A stretch of DNA of 64,000 nucleotides from Larix kaempferi. Its lineage: Eukaryota > Streptophyta > Pinopsida > Pinales > Pinaceae. Each line of letters opens with the position of its first letter. Within the stretch, counting starts at the first letter, position 1. The stretch is from positions 14,865,501 through 14,929,500 of the forward strand of contig BSBM01000307.1 in NCBI GenBank assembly GCA_027924585.1. The letters run 5' to 3'. Positions 12,123 to 23,150 of the stretch are shown here, piece by piece. The notes under the pieces were generated by a model. That model had not been told where the DNA came from. It was given only the letters and a program-made list of their open reading frames with translations, and did not search any database. Made by a program: the position numbers and the translations under genes.

Positions 12123-14436
12123 CTGCCAAAAGGGGCATTTAACACATGTTAGGTCCTTTCCCAACTTGCACAAACTCATTTTTTGGAACATTTTTGATGT
12201 TTGAGTTGTGGGTTTCCGCTGTCACACCTCACCTTCAGGTACAGGGTGACATCGTCGCAGGTCCCATTTTCGAGACTTGCAATGACTCAGGCTTGTTGCA
12301 AGTCCCGAAAGGGCCACTTGCGACGAGCCGAGGGCGCAATGGCCCCTCCCCAAATCATCAAAAAACTAAAAAAATGAACAAAAATGCAAAAAGTAAACCA
12401 TTGGAAAGTTGCAAGACAAGATTTAGGCCTACCTGGTATGGACGGTTGGTGAAATGGCAGATCATAGCTCCCAGAATCGGCAAAGGAAGTTTTGGCTCCA
12501 AATTGGTACTTCTCCACCCAAATTGGCAATTTGAACAATGTTTCTATTTTTGGCCCATATTTCTATTTATAGAATAGAATGGAATATTCCTTTTCAAATA
12601 TTTTGATGCTTTTGGGCCATTTACTATTGTTCTGACCGTTTGTCATTATATTTGGGGCTATTTGACACTTTCTCTAGTGTACAGGAGTCGTAAAGTGGTC
12701 TTTTGTAGCGTTTCTCGCATTACCAACGGTAATTGCAGGTATGAACACTCCTTTGAGCGTTTTGTCATTGTTATTTTTGGTTAAGTCGTAATTATTGCAT
12801 GAGGATGAGTTTACTCTTCATTTGTTCTCCTACTCACCGAATCATGAGAACAAGTACCGAGTTATGATTTATCACTTTTTCGGGCTTGTTAAACTTCCAC
12901 GGAAAAGGAGACCCCCCAAAGTCCATAGTTAAGCTCTTTTCAAACTCCCTAAAATTGAAAAGATTGCCAAGCGAACTTGTCATGTTCACGCTTGTTAAAG
13001 TATTTGAATGGTCGTCTCCCTGGTGATAGTTTACCCCTTTTTTAGACGAGGGGGAACTAACTACAAAAAGGGAATACTCTAGCCAATCATGACTGGAAGA
13101 GTCCTCTCTCGCGTTGTTTTACCCTTCTTTGGGCGATGAGGCTAACTTTACAAAAAAGGACCATTGGAGTCTTCTTTAGTTCTTTTCAGACTCTCTAAAT
13201 ATAAAATGACGACCGAGTTTTCCTTCTATGGACTCGTTAAATTTTCACATTGAAGGGCCCATCATGGGACAAACCCCTCCTATCCTAGGTTCAGAAACTA
13301 TTTGTGATTGGACTCATCTATGAGATGAGCTATACCGAGCATCTGGTTACCCTCATTAAGATCTTTAAAAAACACATGAGGCACTCATCACTCATGATGG
13401 GGAAAAAGGAAAGTGTTTGTGTTACATACCTTAGTGGCAGTATATAGTCGTTCTTGAACATGGCACTCGTCTACATTTGCATACCAATACTTGGGTCATC
13501 TATTTGTCTATGAGTCCCCGTTTACTTCCTGAGTCTTGTTACTCCTCTGAGTCATTCGGAGAAAGCTTCCACTATCAGTTGCATTAGAAGTTTGCGTCAT
13601 TCTCATGTCAATACTGCCAAGTCATGCCATGCCCATGTTCAAGAACACATTCATCACTCATCATTTTTAGTCAGTACACATGTCATCATGCCATTGTCAT
13701 TTTGAGTCAGTCTCACATGTTATTGTACCATCTGATCCACTCTACACATCTTTTGTCGTGTTTCGTGTCAATTGATGTGGGATTCATTATGGCCCTCCTT
13801 CGACGGATTTATCCTTGTCTACTTCAGCTCATCATCCAAGGATTGAATCTAGAAACCAGTCACCTTGCTTTCGTCATGAGTTTACATCATTGACTCTTGA
13901 TTGAAAGATTTCATCTTGCGTTCGATGTCAACTCATTTATTCACGCTTGATCATATGTACTATGATACCTTGGGAATCATTGACATTAATGGTGATCTCC
14001 CTCGCACTTGTTAACGATTTACATCAATGACCAGTAATCAAGTGGTTTATACGATGTTTGATGTCAAGACATTTGTAATCACATGGTTAGATTTGTATCA
14101 TTGCGGGTTCAGCTTGAAGACCCTGGGGAGTCATGTTTTACCCAGGTTGCGATGGAGTTTGTATTGAGTCATATTACACAGATCCACTTTTGTATTGGTC
14201 GTGGCTGTGTTATCATCTCATCATGGATCTACGCTTGTGTCTAGTAGCCATGATTGTGTTCAGTCAGTCATTACTCCCATGGATCTGTAATGTATTGGTC
14301 GGCAGCCATGTTGTACTACATATGAGATTGTCAGTTCAGATTCAGTTGTACTACAGCAGCGTCCTTCATCCAACAAGTCTTTTGCCATTATTTCTATCAA
14401 AGCAGTTCACTTGTACATCCTTAATAGCTTCATGCT
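12123..14436 (+). other. Gypsy B 3' noncoding region
   Basis: About 2.3 kb without convincing coding sequence. ORFs here are short and unlike known proteins. Part of it may be 5' leader and promoter for the antisense frame, since it lies upstream of that frame. Confidence 0.5.
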
Positions 14437-14447
14437 TTGGGGGACAT
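14436..14447 (+). other. Polypurine tract of gypsy B
   Basis: CTTTGGGGGACATTC stands directly before the 3' LTR start at 14450. The run of Gs next to the LTR is the expected plus-strand primer, although short. Confidence 0.5.
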
Positions 14448-14449
14448 TC

Positions 14450-15313
14450 TGTTACACCTAAAATCTACCCATCATCATGATTTAGTGTATATATCCGTGA
14501 AGTCACCTGGACGTAGTGCTCATTTGGGAGGATTTGTACTCAGTTTGTACAACCTTTTGAGAGGTCGTCGTAGGTTGCACACTAGCAACATGCGACGTCA
14601 CAAGTTGCCCCATAGCAAGGTGCGACGAGGTCTGTTAATGGGCAAAAATAGCCATTTCCAGATCTTTCCCGAAGCTTGCCCTTTTGGGGACTTATCCTTA
14701 ATCTCTTGGAGAGCTGGTACTCGACCCCTAACTCATTGGGAAGATCCCCTATCTCTCTCCTATCATCTCTCAACCTATCCTATCCATAACCTCATCCACT
14801 TAGTCCTATATATATGAAGCTCACTCCCATACCAAAGGGAGGAAGACTATGGTATCTACATGCTGGTGAAATCTCTCTTAGACACCTTCACTCACCTCTT
14901 GGAGAATTCATGCTTCCTTGGAAGGGCTTGGTAATTGGCTTGTGTGGAGAAGGTCTGCCATGTTGAGTCATTAGTTGTAGTTCTATATCTCTATCATGTA
15001 CTCCTCTATTTGCAGTAATACAAATGCTTTCCACCAATATTGTTCTTATGTGTGATGATGTTGTGTTGTTTACCTGCTTAACTGTTTACATAGATCTCTT
15101 ATTGTATAGATGCTCTTTACTTGTTTCTCTTTTCTGTGTCTTAACGGGTCTTGCAGCTTGGATCTGATGACCTCAGGGCGTGGAGCAACATTCAGGAGAA
15201 AGGATAGCGAATAAAAGAGGTAAGACATCTAGTACTTGATCCTTAAGTAGATCTAGGAAACGTGTTTGTAGTCTATTCTATTTGTTCTAGACTCGCATTG
15301 AGCTAGGGATATC
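14450..15313 (+). repeat. Gypsy B 3' LTR, first part
   Basis: Matches 12-840 of the 5' LTR, then stops at 15313, where copia C begins. Bases 15309-15313 (ATATC) are the left TSD of copia C. The conserved TATATATA box is at 14807-14814. Confidence 0.95.
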
Positions 15314-15949
15314 TGTTAAATTTTTAGAATTTACTTCAATCTGATCTAGGATCTTAATTGAGAGAACAACATGTACAACAAATCTACAGCATATCAATCA
15401 TGGACACAATAATGCAAGCACACAAGAGACACAGAGTTTACTTGGGGAAAACCATAAAGGTTAAAAACCCCAATAACTTCCTCAGAGATAGATAGATCAA
15501 TGATACAACTAGAACACAAGAGATAGTCTTCTCCTAGCAGCAGAGCCTCCTCCTCCACAAGTGCGCCACTCTCCAAAGTGTGAGTGAGAGAATAGAATGT
15601 GTAAAATGAGAGAGACACACTCTCTATTTATACACTAACTTGACTTGACCTTTACTCAACTAGGTCGGCCTCAACTTAACCACTTAACATAATGCTAATT
15701 GGGCCGACCCCCACTAGGGTGGTCTAATAACCCTTTGACCCACATGGCCGAACCCCAATAGGGTGGTCTAATAACCCATCAAGTATAAGTTACTACACTT
15801 ACAATATAAATGAAGACACTTCCGTATAGAGGAATAATAACATCTCTATAGGAATACAACCACTTCCATATAGAGGAATAATAACATCTCTATAGGAATA
15901 TAATATACATATATGTGAAATACATTTCGAAGTTACATATACATCCACA
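15314..15949 (-). repeat. Copia C 3' LTR
   Basis: 636 bp, the left copy. It differs from the right copy by indels in short tandem units: here the unit TATAGAGGAATAATAACATC appears twice, while the unit GGCCGACCCC...GGTGGTCTAATAACCC has one copy fewer. Confidence 0.93.
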
Positions 15950-15961
15950 CTCCCTCTTAAC
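15950..15961 (-). other. Polypurine tract of copia C
   Basis: On the minus strand this reads GTTAAGAGGGAG immediately before the 3' LTR, the usual copia plus-strand primer. Confidence 0.7.
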
Positions 15962-16204
15962 TAGGAAGGTATTTCTCGACACAGGTCTTCTAGCACAAGT
16001 CATCTTCTCTGGATCATCGTCACTGGATAATCATCATCGAGTCATCATCATCATCACTGCTACTGCTATCTCAATCAATCTCTGAATCTACTCGTCATAG
16101 GAAGTTCTACAGAGCCAGTCCTTTTTCATACTGGATGTAGGCCCACCACTTGCAGGTCTTCATCATCTGTGCGAATGGTCTGATAGAGGTGGCCTCTCAG
16201 GACT

Positions 16205-16745
16205 AATTTTATGTGCGGATGCAATACCGGAAAGAGTATCCCAGGAACATTTATGTGCCTAAGCACGACCGACAAGATCTCCCAGGACTGATTACATGCA
16301 TCTCCTCCACAATACCTTTAAAGAGCATCCTAGGAACATTTATGTGCCGCAACACGACTGGCAAGATCTCTAAAGAGCATCCCAGGACTTATTACGAGCA
16401 CACAGCTCAACCTCTCGGATCTCCAGGACTGATTACATGTGGATAGACAAAACCTTTAAAGAGCATCCCAGGAACATTTATGTTCCATAGCACGACTGGC
16501 AACATCTCTAAAGAACATCCCAGGACTAATTACGAGCACACAGCTCAACCTCTTGGATCTCCAGGACTGATTACATGTCTCCGTAGTAATACCTCATCCC
16601 AGGATTGATTATGAGCACACAGCTCAACCTATCGGATATCTGAGGACTGATTACATACTACATAGCAATACCAGAAAGAGTATCCCAGGAACATTTATGT
16701 GCCGCAGCACGATCGGCAAGATCTCCTAGGTCTGATTACTTGCTA
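16205..16745. repeat. Imperfect tandem repeats in the 3' region of copia C
   Basis: Three to four imperfect copies of a unit built from AAAGAGCATCCCAGGAACAT, TTTATGTGCCGCAGCACGAC, GAGCACACAGCTCAACCTC and CCAGGACTGATTACATG. The region lies between RNase H and the 3' LTR. Untranslated; function unknown. Confidence 0.8.
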
Positions 16746-16769
16746 TTTACACAACCTACCACATATCAT

Positions 16770-17245
16770 CTCTAACCTCCAAGTATCAACCTGATACTCA
16801 TGATGCAACGGATCATCATCGCACAAAGCATCATCCTGATGCTCATGATCACACTGATCATCATCACTATACCATCCTGATACATATCATCTGGAGCAAC
16901 ATCCTGAAGCTCATCATCATGATCATCCTGATCATACAATGCATCCACCTGATGCATACCAAGTATCTACCTGATACATATCATCATACACGATCCACCT
17001 GATCATACAGTGTATCTGCCTGATACAAATACAAATACATGATCCACTTGATCATACAGTGTATCCACCTGATACAAATACAAATACATGATCCACCTGA
17101 TCATACCTGATACATATCAACATACATGATCTCAGTATCCACCTAATACATATACAGATACATGGTCCAAGCATCCAAGATGATGCATATACATATACAG
17201 AGTAGTAACTGGAGCATCATCCTAATGCTCATCATCCATGATCCT
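16770..17245. repeat. GATCATC/CCTGATAC-rich repeats in copia C
   Basis: Short interspersed repeats of CCACCTGATCATACAGTGTA and CCTGATACATATCAT, with ATCATC runs. They extend the repeat block before the RNase H ORF. No coding signal. Confidence 0.7.
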
Positions 17246-17508
17246 CCTAATCATCATAGCATCGTCCTCTTCAGATCATCTCATCATCCACGAAGCACAG
17301 CCCATATGCACATCATCCAACACTTACACCACCGACATGGGAGAACACATCTACCACCATTCGGGGAAGGCTCCAGCCCTTACTTTTTCACCATGGGAGA
17401 ACACATCTACCACCATGTGAAAAATGGCTCAGCAATTACATCACGACCAAGGGAGAACATATCGACCATGTTGGAAAATATCATGTGCATCTGCATCTTT
17501 CGGACTCA

Positions 17509-18640
17509 TCACTTCCCTTTGGAAGGAACCTTGATCTGAAGTGCACCAAGCCTCTCTTTGAAGTACTCAAACTGCACTCTGGCCAATCGCTTGGTCAATA
17601 CATCTGCAACCTGCTCATCCGTCGCAACACACTCTGCTTCGGCTGTACTCAGTGCTACGCAGGACTGCTTCCTGCTAAACCAAGAGATCACACCTAATCC
17701 CATACTGAAGCAGCACCCAGAAGTGTTCTTCCTATCTGTAGCACTGCATGCCCAATCTGAATCAACATAACCTTGCAGGTTAAACTTTTGATTCTCATCA
17801 TACTTGAGCCCATAATCAACTGTACCCTTCAGGTACCTCAGAATATGCTTTACAGCAACCAGGTGAACATCTCTCGGATTCGTCAGGAACTGGCTCAATG
17901 TGTTCACCACAAAGCAAATATATGGTCTCGTGTTCGTCAGGTACATAGAGGACCCAATCATCTGATGATACATCGTGACATCGACCGGATCAGATGAAGC
18001 ATCACACAGAAGCTTCAGGTTTGATGCCATAGGTGTGGCCATAGCCTTACAGTCCATCATCCCGAACCTCTTCAAGATATCTACTGCATACTTCCCTTGT
18101 CCAAGGAAGATTCCATCTACACTCTGCCACACCTCCATACCAAGAAAGTAGTGCATCATACCCAATTTCTTCATCTCTAACTCAGAAGCAAGCTTCCACT
18201 GTGTGTCGGCAATCAATCTGTCATCTCCTATTACAAATAGTTCATCCACATACAGGAGTAGAATCACAGGATTCCCTTCCTCAACCTTGTAGTGAAGGTT
18301 GGAATCCGCTTTACTCTTGGTAAAGCCCAAACTGGATAGAAAGATGTCTATCCTACCAAGTTCTGCACACATATATGACTACACCATTCAAGAAGGCTGT
18401 CTTGAAATCCATCTGGTGTATCTTCCACTTCATCACTGCAGCCAGAGCAAGTACTGATCTAATGGAAGTGTATCTGGCTACAGGAGCAAAAGTCTCTATG
18501 CTACCACCTGCAGCATGCTTGATCTAATAGTTCCATTTGGAAGCCACAACAAACTTCCCTTCAGCTCTTGGGACCGCATCCCAAATATCGTGCTTCATGA
18601 TCGACGGATCATGGCATTCTTCCCGTATCCTGGGAACTTC
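17509..18640 (-). pseudogene. Copia C RT and RNase H remnant
   Basis: A 287-codon ORF (18372-17509) with upstream RT sequence to about 18640 in decayed frame. RT motifs: SSLGFTKSKADSNLHYK, LLYVDELF (YVDD changed to YVDE, a catalytic Asp replaced), HYFLGMEVW, GSSMYLTNTRPYICF. RNase H: GYVDSDWACSATDRKNTSG and ALSTAEAECVAT run directly into DEQVADVLTK, so roughly 50 residues usual in the family are missing between STAEAE and TDEQVADVLTK. Compared with copia A, RT lacks 21 codons between GSIE and TFAP, with AGAGA microhomology at the joint, and a further stretch before GRID. Not functional, though it is the longest open frame in the window. Confidence 0.9.
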
Positions 18641-18649
18641 AATATCTTC

Positions 18650-20215
18650 AATATTTTCAATAGATAACTTTGTTGTTGAACAAATGTTGTAGTCCTTCTT
18701 TTGTAGGTGATGGTATACGATCTTTCCTACACAACAAGTTAAATTGCATGATTAAAAAACATCTCATAGTTTTCAGAACAAATTCTTACAAATAAATAAA
18801 TATGTCATACAGTCATGCAATTATCTTAGCCAATGCTTCAATACAACATTTATCCATATCCCATAACTTTCTAGATGCCTTCCAATCTCTACCAGAACAT
18901 TGTTAAGAGTGTGCACAACTCCTAACATGTCAGCAAAGAGGTTTCATTCTAGATAAGTAGCAATGGAATGTTGTACAGTGCCATAGGCCACTTACCCATG
19001 TATATTAGTAGTATACTGTTCATCAATGCACCTATTCTAATATGCATAATACACAACCCAATTCTAGGAACATAAGCATATACATCATTGAATAACATTA
19101 TGTAAGAAATGGCAATTCAAATACTTATCTTTGTTTGGTTGCTGGGTGGACTCCATTCTGATGTGGATTTTGAGAAGTGATCAACTCCCTCTGAATATCT
19201 GCATCCTTGTAGAAACTACTGAAGTGTGCTCCTTTGCTTTCTTGCAGGAACAACTGGAGTGTGCTCCCTCTTGAACTTTGCTTCCTGGATTACCTGTCCT
19301 TGAACTTACATCCATCCTTAATCACTATGCATGCTTATTAGTATCATCATTGTGTTATCCTTGAGGTCTCATACATAACCACACATTTATTAGTATAATC
19401 TTAATACTATCAAAACACAATAATCTCAAGCATGTATAGTCAGGATCATTTCAAACATAGATAATAAACATTAGTATTCAAGGTTTCAGGGAAGTCTTAT
19501 TTTACTCATACATATTCTTATTTGATCATAGGACTCTTCTGGTTATTTGAATCATCAATCAAGATAAGAGATATAATATGCATAAAACCCGTGATTATTC
19601 AAACCTATACCTTCATGATTCTTCTGGTTAGTCATATCATCAATTATGGTAAGAAACATAATATGCATACAACCATGATTATTCAAACCTACGACTTCAT
19701 GAATAATCATTATCAACAACACAACAGTATAAGATCATAACACAAGGTAGGATTCTAGCTTGATATAGGAAAAACATACCTGGATTAGCATGCTAGCTAG
19801 TTATGTCTAACATACCTGCATAATGTCTTCTGGTTCTCTTCAGTGACTTGTGCTAGTAACCTGGATGTCTCATAGGTTAACCATTGTAGGACCAAGTTAT
19901 ACATACCTCGAAAGTATATCTTCTATGTGATCCATGACAATGGATGAATCTTTGTCTTCATGTCACCATGATCATATGGTCTTGAAGTAGAACATGATTT
20001 GTCTTTCTTGGTGTACCTTTTATGTTAGCGAACAACATAAACCTCATACAACATCACAATGCATTAGTACATTCATAAGTGTCAAAACCTTAATCAATGA
20101 ATATCTTCTATTAAGGTGATACGACAAGTCTAGTAATTAATCAAGATTGTACTGTAATGATATGAAGACAAACATATGATAAACTTAACCATGAAACATA
20201 CCTGTAAGCCATACC
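18650..20215 (-). other. Filler region of copia C replacing gag-PR-INT, with integrase remnant
   Basis: About 1.57 kb lies where the rest of gag, protease and integrase should be. At about 19260-19140 the minus strand reads FYKDADIQRELITSQNPHQNGV, here shortened to the recognisable core DIQRELITSQNPHQNGV, which fits the copia integrase motif around the catalytic Glu (compare GIKRELTAPYNPYHNGV in copia A). The rest has no resemblance I can name. Several minus-strand CAGGTATGT and similar sites look like plant 5' splice sites (near 19815, 19790, 20200), so captured host sequence is possible. Confidence 0.5.
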
Positions 20216-20335
20216 TATCAAGATTGCTTGTAATCTTCTTATGGAAGGCCTTAGCCTCATCTCCCTCTGAAACAGGAAGTTCTTCACTTATGCAGGTGAC
20301 CAATCCATCCTCTTCTAGGATTAACCCAATCCATT
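20216..20335 (-). pseudogene. gag: Copia C gag N-terminal fragment
   Basis: On the minus strand it reads IGLILEEDGL...EGDEAKAFHKK, matching copia A gag (IGLILEENELDTY...EEEEAKALHKK at about 25790-25680). The preceding residues (gag start to NNFRAWKYR) are missing, and leader sequence joins directly to it. About 40 codons remain, with no start codon. Confidence 0.8.
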
Positions 20336-21667
20336 TGATTTGTAGGATCTGGATCTGGAGCTGTAATAGGGTTTGTCAGAGAAACCCCAAAAATTCAAAC
20401 TTTGAATTTGAAACTTCCGAAAGGATAGAAATATGCGCCTTGATGAGCAAATCCAGCTGGTATATTCAGAATTTGAAAACTGCAAAGTTTCACTCCTCAA
20501 TTTTGCCTTTGAAACTTTCAGATTCATTGGACGTGACCTCGAACTAGGGTTTGATGAAGCCCACTCTTATGCCCAATCAAAAGGTTTGATCCAAAGCTCT
20601 AAGCTTCTATTTTTATGAGGAGCTTCCAGCCGTGGTCACAGATTTCAAAAATTCCCATTTTTGTAGAAGCCCTAATTTTCCACTTTTCTAATCAAAGTCC
20701 CGAACTAGGGTCTGATCAAGCCTAGCCTTCTGCCCAACCAAAAATTCTGATATTGGGCTCTAAATTTCGATTTTGATGAGTAGCATTCAGCCGTGGTCTC
20801 CAATTACAAAAATTCCAACTTTCTCTGAAGCCCTTAATTCCGGAAGCCATGAATGAAGGTGCTCAAAAATAATTCTGATTTGACAGAAATATGTACCTGA
20901 TTGTTTCTAGCGTAACTCCAAACTTTTCGATCCACAGGGTCTGAAAACTTTTCTTAAGATAGACTGACCTGTTATCTTTCCATCCCGATAGGTATTCCCT
21001 CAATTGGATTCTCTGAGAGAGAGTTATGCCAAGTGTCGCAACGTGACCTGTTTATGGGATAATACCGGAGAGCAAACTTGTACAGCATGCCACATGTCAC
21101 TGGTTAACCTTCAGCCTCTAAAACATTTTTCTGTGATAGCCCGACCTGTTATCTTTCCATCCTAATAGGTATGACCTAAATTGGATTCTCTGAGAGAGAG
21201 TTATGCCAAGTGTCACAACGTGACCTGTTTATGGGATAATACAAGAGAGCGAACTTGTACAACATGCCACGTGTCACTGGTTCAACTTCAGCCTCTGTCA
21301 AATTTTTTTTGAGATAGTACAGTCTGTGTACTACCTGTCACTTTTTATGAAATTTCATTTGGAGCTTCCTAGCCGAAGTTATGACCTTTTTCCCAAGGTC
21401 ACCTGATTTTGACTCAGATCTGGAAGAGGCCGAAACCCTATATTGTACAAATCATAAATCACAAAGTAAAACTAATTAGAGTTTTTCCTTTGGACACAAG
21501 GTACATGGGGATCTGATCTTGGACCTGTAAAAGTTTCAAATCTGAAAACTTTGCCAAATCGGATTTATAGCGAAAGTGCTATGATGACTATTTTTTGCTA
21601 TATCAAGCCCTATCATCGTAAGTGCAACAAGTGTCATACATGCCATATCATGCATTCTTTCAGGCTA
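20336..21667 (-). other. Copia C leader, with a tandem duplication
   Basis: Leader between the primer site and gag, related to the copia A leader at 39130-39639 (shared AGGGTTTGTCAGAGAAACCC). Two copies of a unit of about 177 bp lie at about 20941-21300 (GTTATCTTTCCATCC starts at 20971 and 21148). No coding sequence. Confidence 0.75.
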
Positions 21668-21679
21668 GCTCTGATACCA
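21668..21679 (-). other. Primer-binding site of copia C
   Basis: TGGTATCAGAGC on the minus strand, directly after the 5' LTR. This is complementary to the 3' end of plant initiator methionine tRNA, the standard copia primer. Confidence 0.9.
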
Positions 21680-22325
21680 TGTTAAATTTTCAAAATTTAC
21701 TTCAATATGATCTAGGATCTTAACTGAGATAACAACATGTACAACAAATCTACAGCATATCAATCATGGACACAATAATGCAAGCACACAAGAGACACAG
21801 AGTTTACTTGGGGAAAACCATAAAGGTGAAAAACCCCAATAACTTCCTCAGAGATAGATAGAGCAATGATACAACCAGAATACAAGAGATAGTCTTCTCC
21901 TAGTAGCAGAGCCTCCTCCTCCACAAGTGCACCACTCTCCAAAGTGTGAGTGAGAGAATAGAATGTGTAAAATGAGAGAGACACGCTCTCTATTTATACA
22001 CTAACTTGACTTGACCTTTACTCAACTAGGTCGGCCTCAACTTAACCACTTAACATAATGCTGATTGGGATGACCCCCACTAGGGTGGTATAATAACCCT
22101 TTTACCCACATGGTCGACCCCCAATAGGGTGGTCCAATAACCCTTTGACCCACATGACTTATACAGGGCCGACCCCAACAAGGTGGTCTAATAACCCATC
22201 AAGTATAAGTTATGACACTTACAATATAAATGACGACACTTCCGTATAGAGGAATAATAACATCTCTATAGGAATACAATATACATATATGTTAAATACA
22301 TTCCAAAGTTGCATATACATCAACA
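21680..22325 (-). repeat. Copia C 5' LTR
   Basis: 646 bp, the right copy, which holds the promoter for the minus-strand element. TATAAATAG (minus strand) lies at 21990-21998. The same box is found at 15624-15632 and, in copia A, at 39970-39978. Confidence 0.93.
21990..21998 (-). promoter_or_regulatory. TATA box of copia C 5' LTR
   Basis: TATAAATAG on the minus strand, kept in all three LTRs of this family in the window (15624-15632, 21990-21998, 39970-39978). It is followed by a CT/GA-rich initiator region. Confidence 0.6.
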
Positions 22326-22330
22326 ATATC

Positions 22331-22366
22331 CGGCTCGCCTCCGGTCGAGTGGATTGTCCTGTAACA
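22331..22366 (+). repeat. Gypsy B 3' LTR, last 36 bases
   Basis: CGGCTCGCCTCCGGTCGAGT and the following bases match the end of the 5' LTR (846-881) and close with GTAACA. The TSD of copia C (22326-22330) stands on its left and the TSD of gypsy B (22367-22371) on its right. Confidence 0.95.
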
Positions 22367-22371
22367 GGTAC

Positions 22372-23150
22372 CTCAGAATATGCTTTAGAGCAACCAGGTG
22401 AATACCTCTAGGATCTGTCAGGAACTGGCTCAATGTGTTCACCACAAAGCAAATATATGTTCTCGTGTTTGTCAGGTGCATCAAGGACCCAATCATCTGA
22501 CGATACATAGTGACATCAACCGGCTCAAATGAAGCATCACACAGAAGCTTAAAGTTTGATGACATAGGTGTGGCTATGGCCTTGCAATCCATCATCCTGA
22601 ACCTCTTTAGGATCTCTACTGCATACTTCCCTTGTCCAGGGAAGATCCCATCTGTACTCTACCACACCTCCATGCCTAGAAAATAGTGCATCATCCCCAA
22701 GTCCTTCATCTCGAACTCGGCAGCAAGCTTCCTCTTGGTATCGGAAATCAAACCATCATCACCTGTAACAAACAGGTCATCCACATACAAGAGTGGTATC
22801 ACAAGGTTTCCTTCCTCAACCTTGTAGTAAAGGTTGGAATCCTCTTTACTCTTGGTAAATCCCAAACTGGATAGAAATTTGTCTATCCTACCATACCAAG
22901 TCCTAGGAGCTTGCTTCAAGCCATACAAGGCTTTCTTCAACTTACACACATATGACTCCCTGTCATGTGTCTCAAAACCTAGTGGCTGCTCCACATACAC
23001 TTCCTCCTCGGCTACACCATTCAAGAAAGTTGTCTTGACATCCATTTGGTGTATCTTCCATTTCATCACTGTATCCAGAGAAAGTATTGATCTAATGGAA
23101 GTTTATCTGGCCACAGGAGCAAAAGTCTCTTCATAATAAATCCCTTCTTT
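22372..23150 (-). pseudogene. Copia A reverse transcriptase and start of RNase H
   Basis: RT core: KIHQMDVKTTFLNG (about 23055), EEVYVEQPLGF, ALYGLKQAPRTWY, LLYVDDLFVTGDD (catalytic YVDD intact, about 22770), HYFLGMEVW, then the RNase H approach QMIGSLMHLTNTRTYICFV. The frame is stopped at 22656-22658 and 23148-23150. At 22372 the reading is cut by gypsy B in the RYL-KG motif, and it resumes at 11-1. The RT is much better kept than that of copia C. Confidence 0.92.

Larger units (their letters stand above)
15314..22325 (-). mobile_element. Copia C: deletion-derivative Ty1/copia element inserted in the LTR of gypsy B
   Basis: 7.0 kb with TSD ATATC at 15309-15313 and 22326-22330. LTRs are 15314-15949 (636 bp) and 21680-22325 (646 bp), with ends TGTTAAAT...ACATCAACA or ACATCCACA. 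It is read on the minus strand: the primer site is at 21668-21679 and the polypurine tract at 15950-15957. Its LTRs, leader and pol are of the same family as copia A. Most of gag, all of protease and nearly all of integrase are gone, and RT and RNase H have further deletions. The clean ends and TSD show it moved, so it was probably mobilised in trans by a complete relative. Confidence 0.93.
12..22366 (+). mobile_element. Gypsy B: Ty3/gypsy element with dual RNase H, Tat-like, carrying nested copia C
   Basis: The element is flanked by the TSD GGTAC at 7-11 and 22367-22371. Its 5' LTR is 12-881. Its 3' LTR is 14450-15313 plus 22331-22366, split by copia C. LTR ends are TGTTAC...GTAACA; the first LTR has a G-to-A change at its second base. 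The order on the plus strand is leader, gag with zinc knuckle, protease, RT, RNase H, integrase, a second archaeal-like RNase H, an antisense gene-like frame, a long noncoding tract, and a polypurine tract. Gypsy order with an aRNH and an antisense frame before the 3' LTR points to the Tat lineage. Many stops and at least two frameshifts make it inactive. Without copia C and its duplicated TSD it is about 15.3 kb. Confidence 0.92.

Noticed and set aside
12146-12577. 143-codon plus-strand ORF in the 3' part of gypsy B
   Set aside because: No motif, no support in the family structure, and no relation to the antisense frame beside it.
16205-16745. Spaced direct repeats resembling a CRISPR array
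   Set aside because: Imperfect units of variable length inside a plant copia element; spacers are themselves repeated.
22834-23136. Plus-strand ORFs over copia A pol (also 25047-25352 and 17558-17997)
   Set aside because: Opposite-strand shadows of well-supported RT, gag and RNase H frames.
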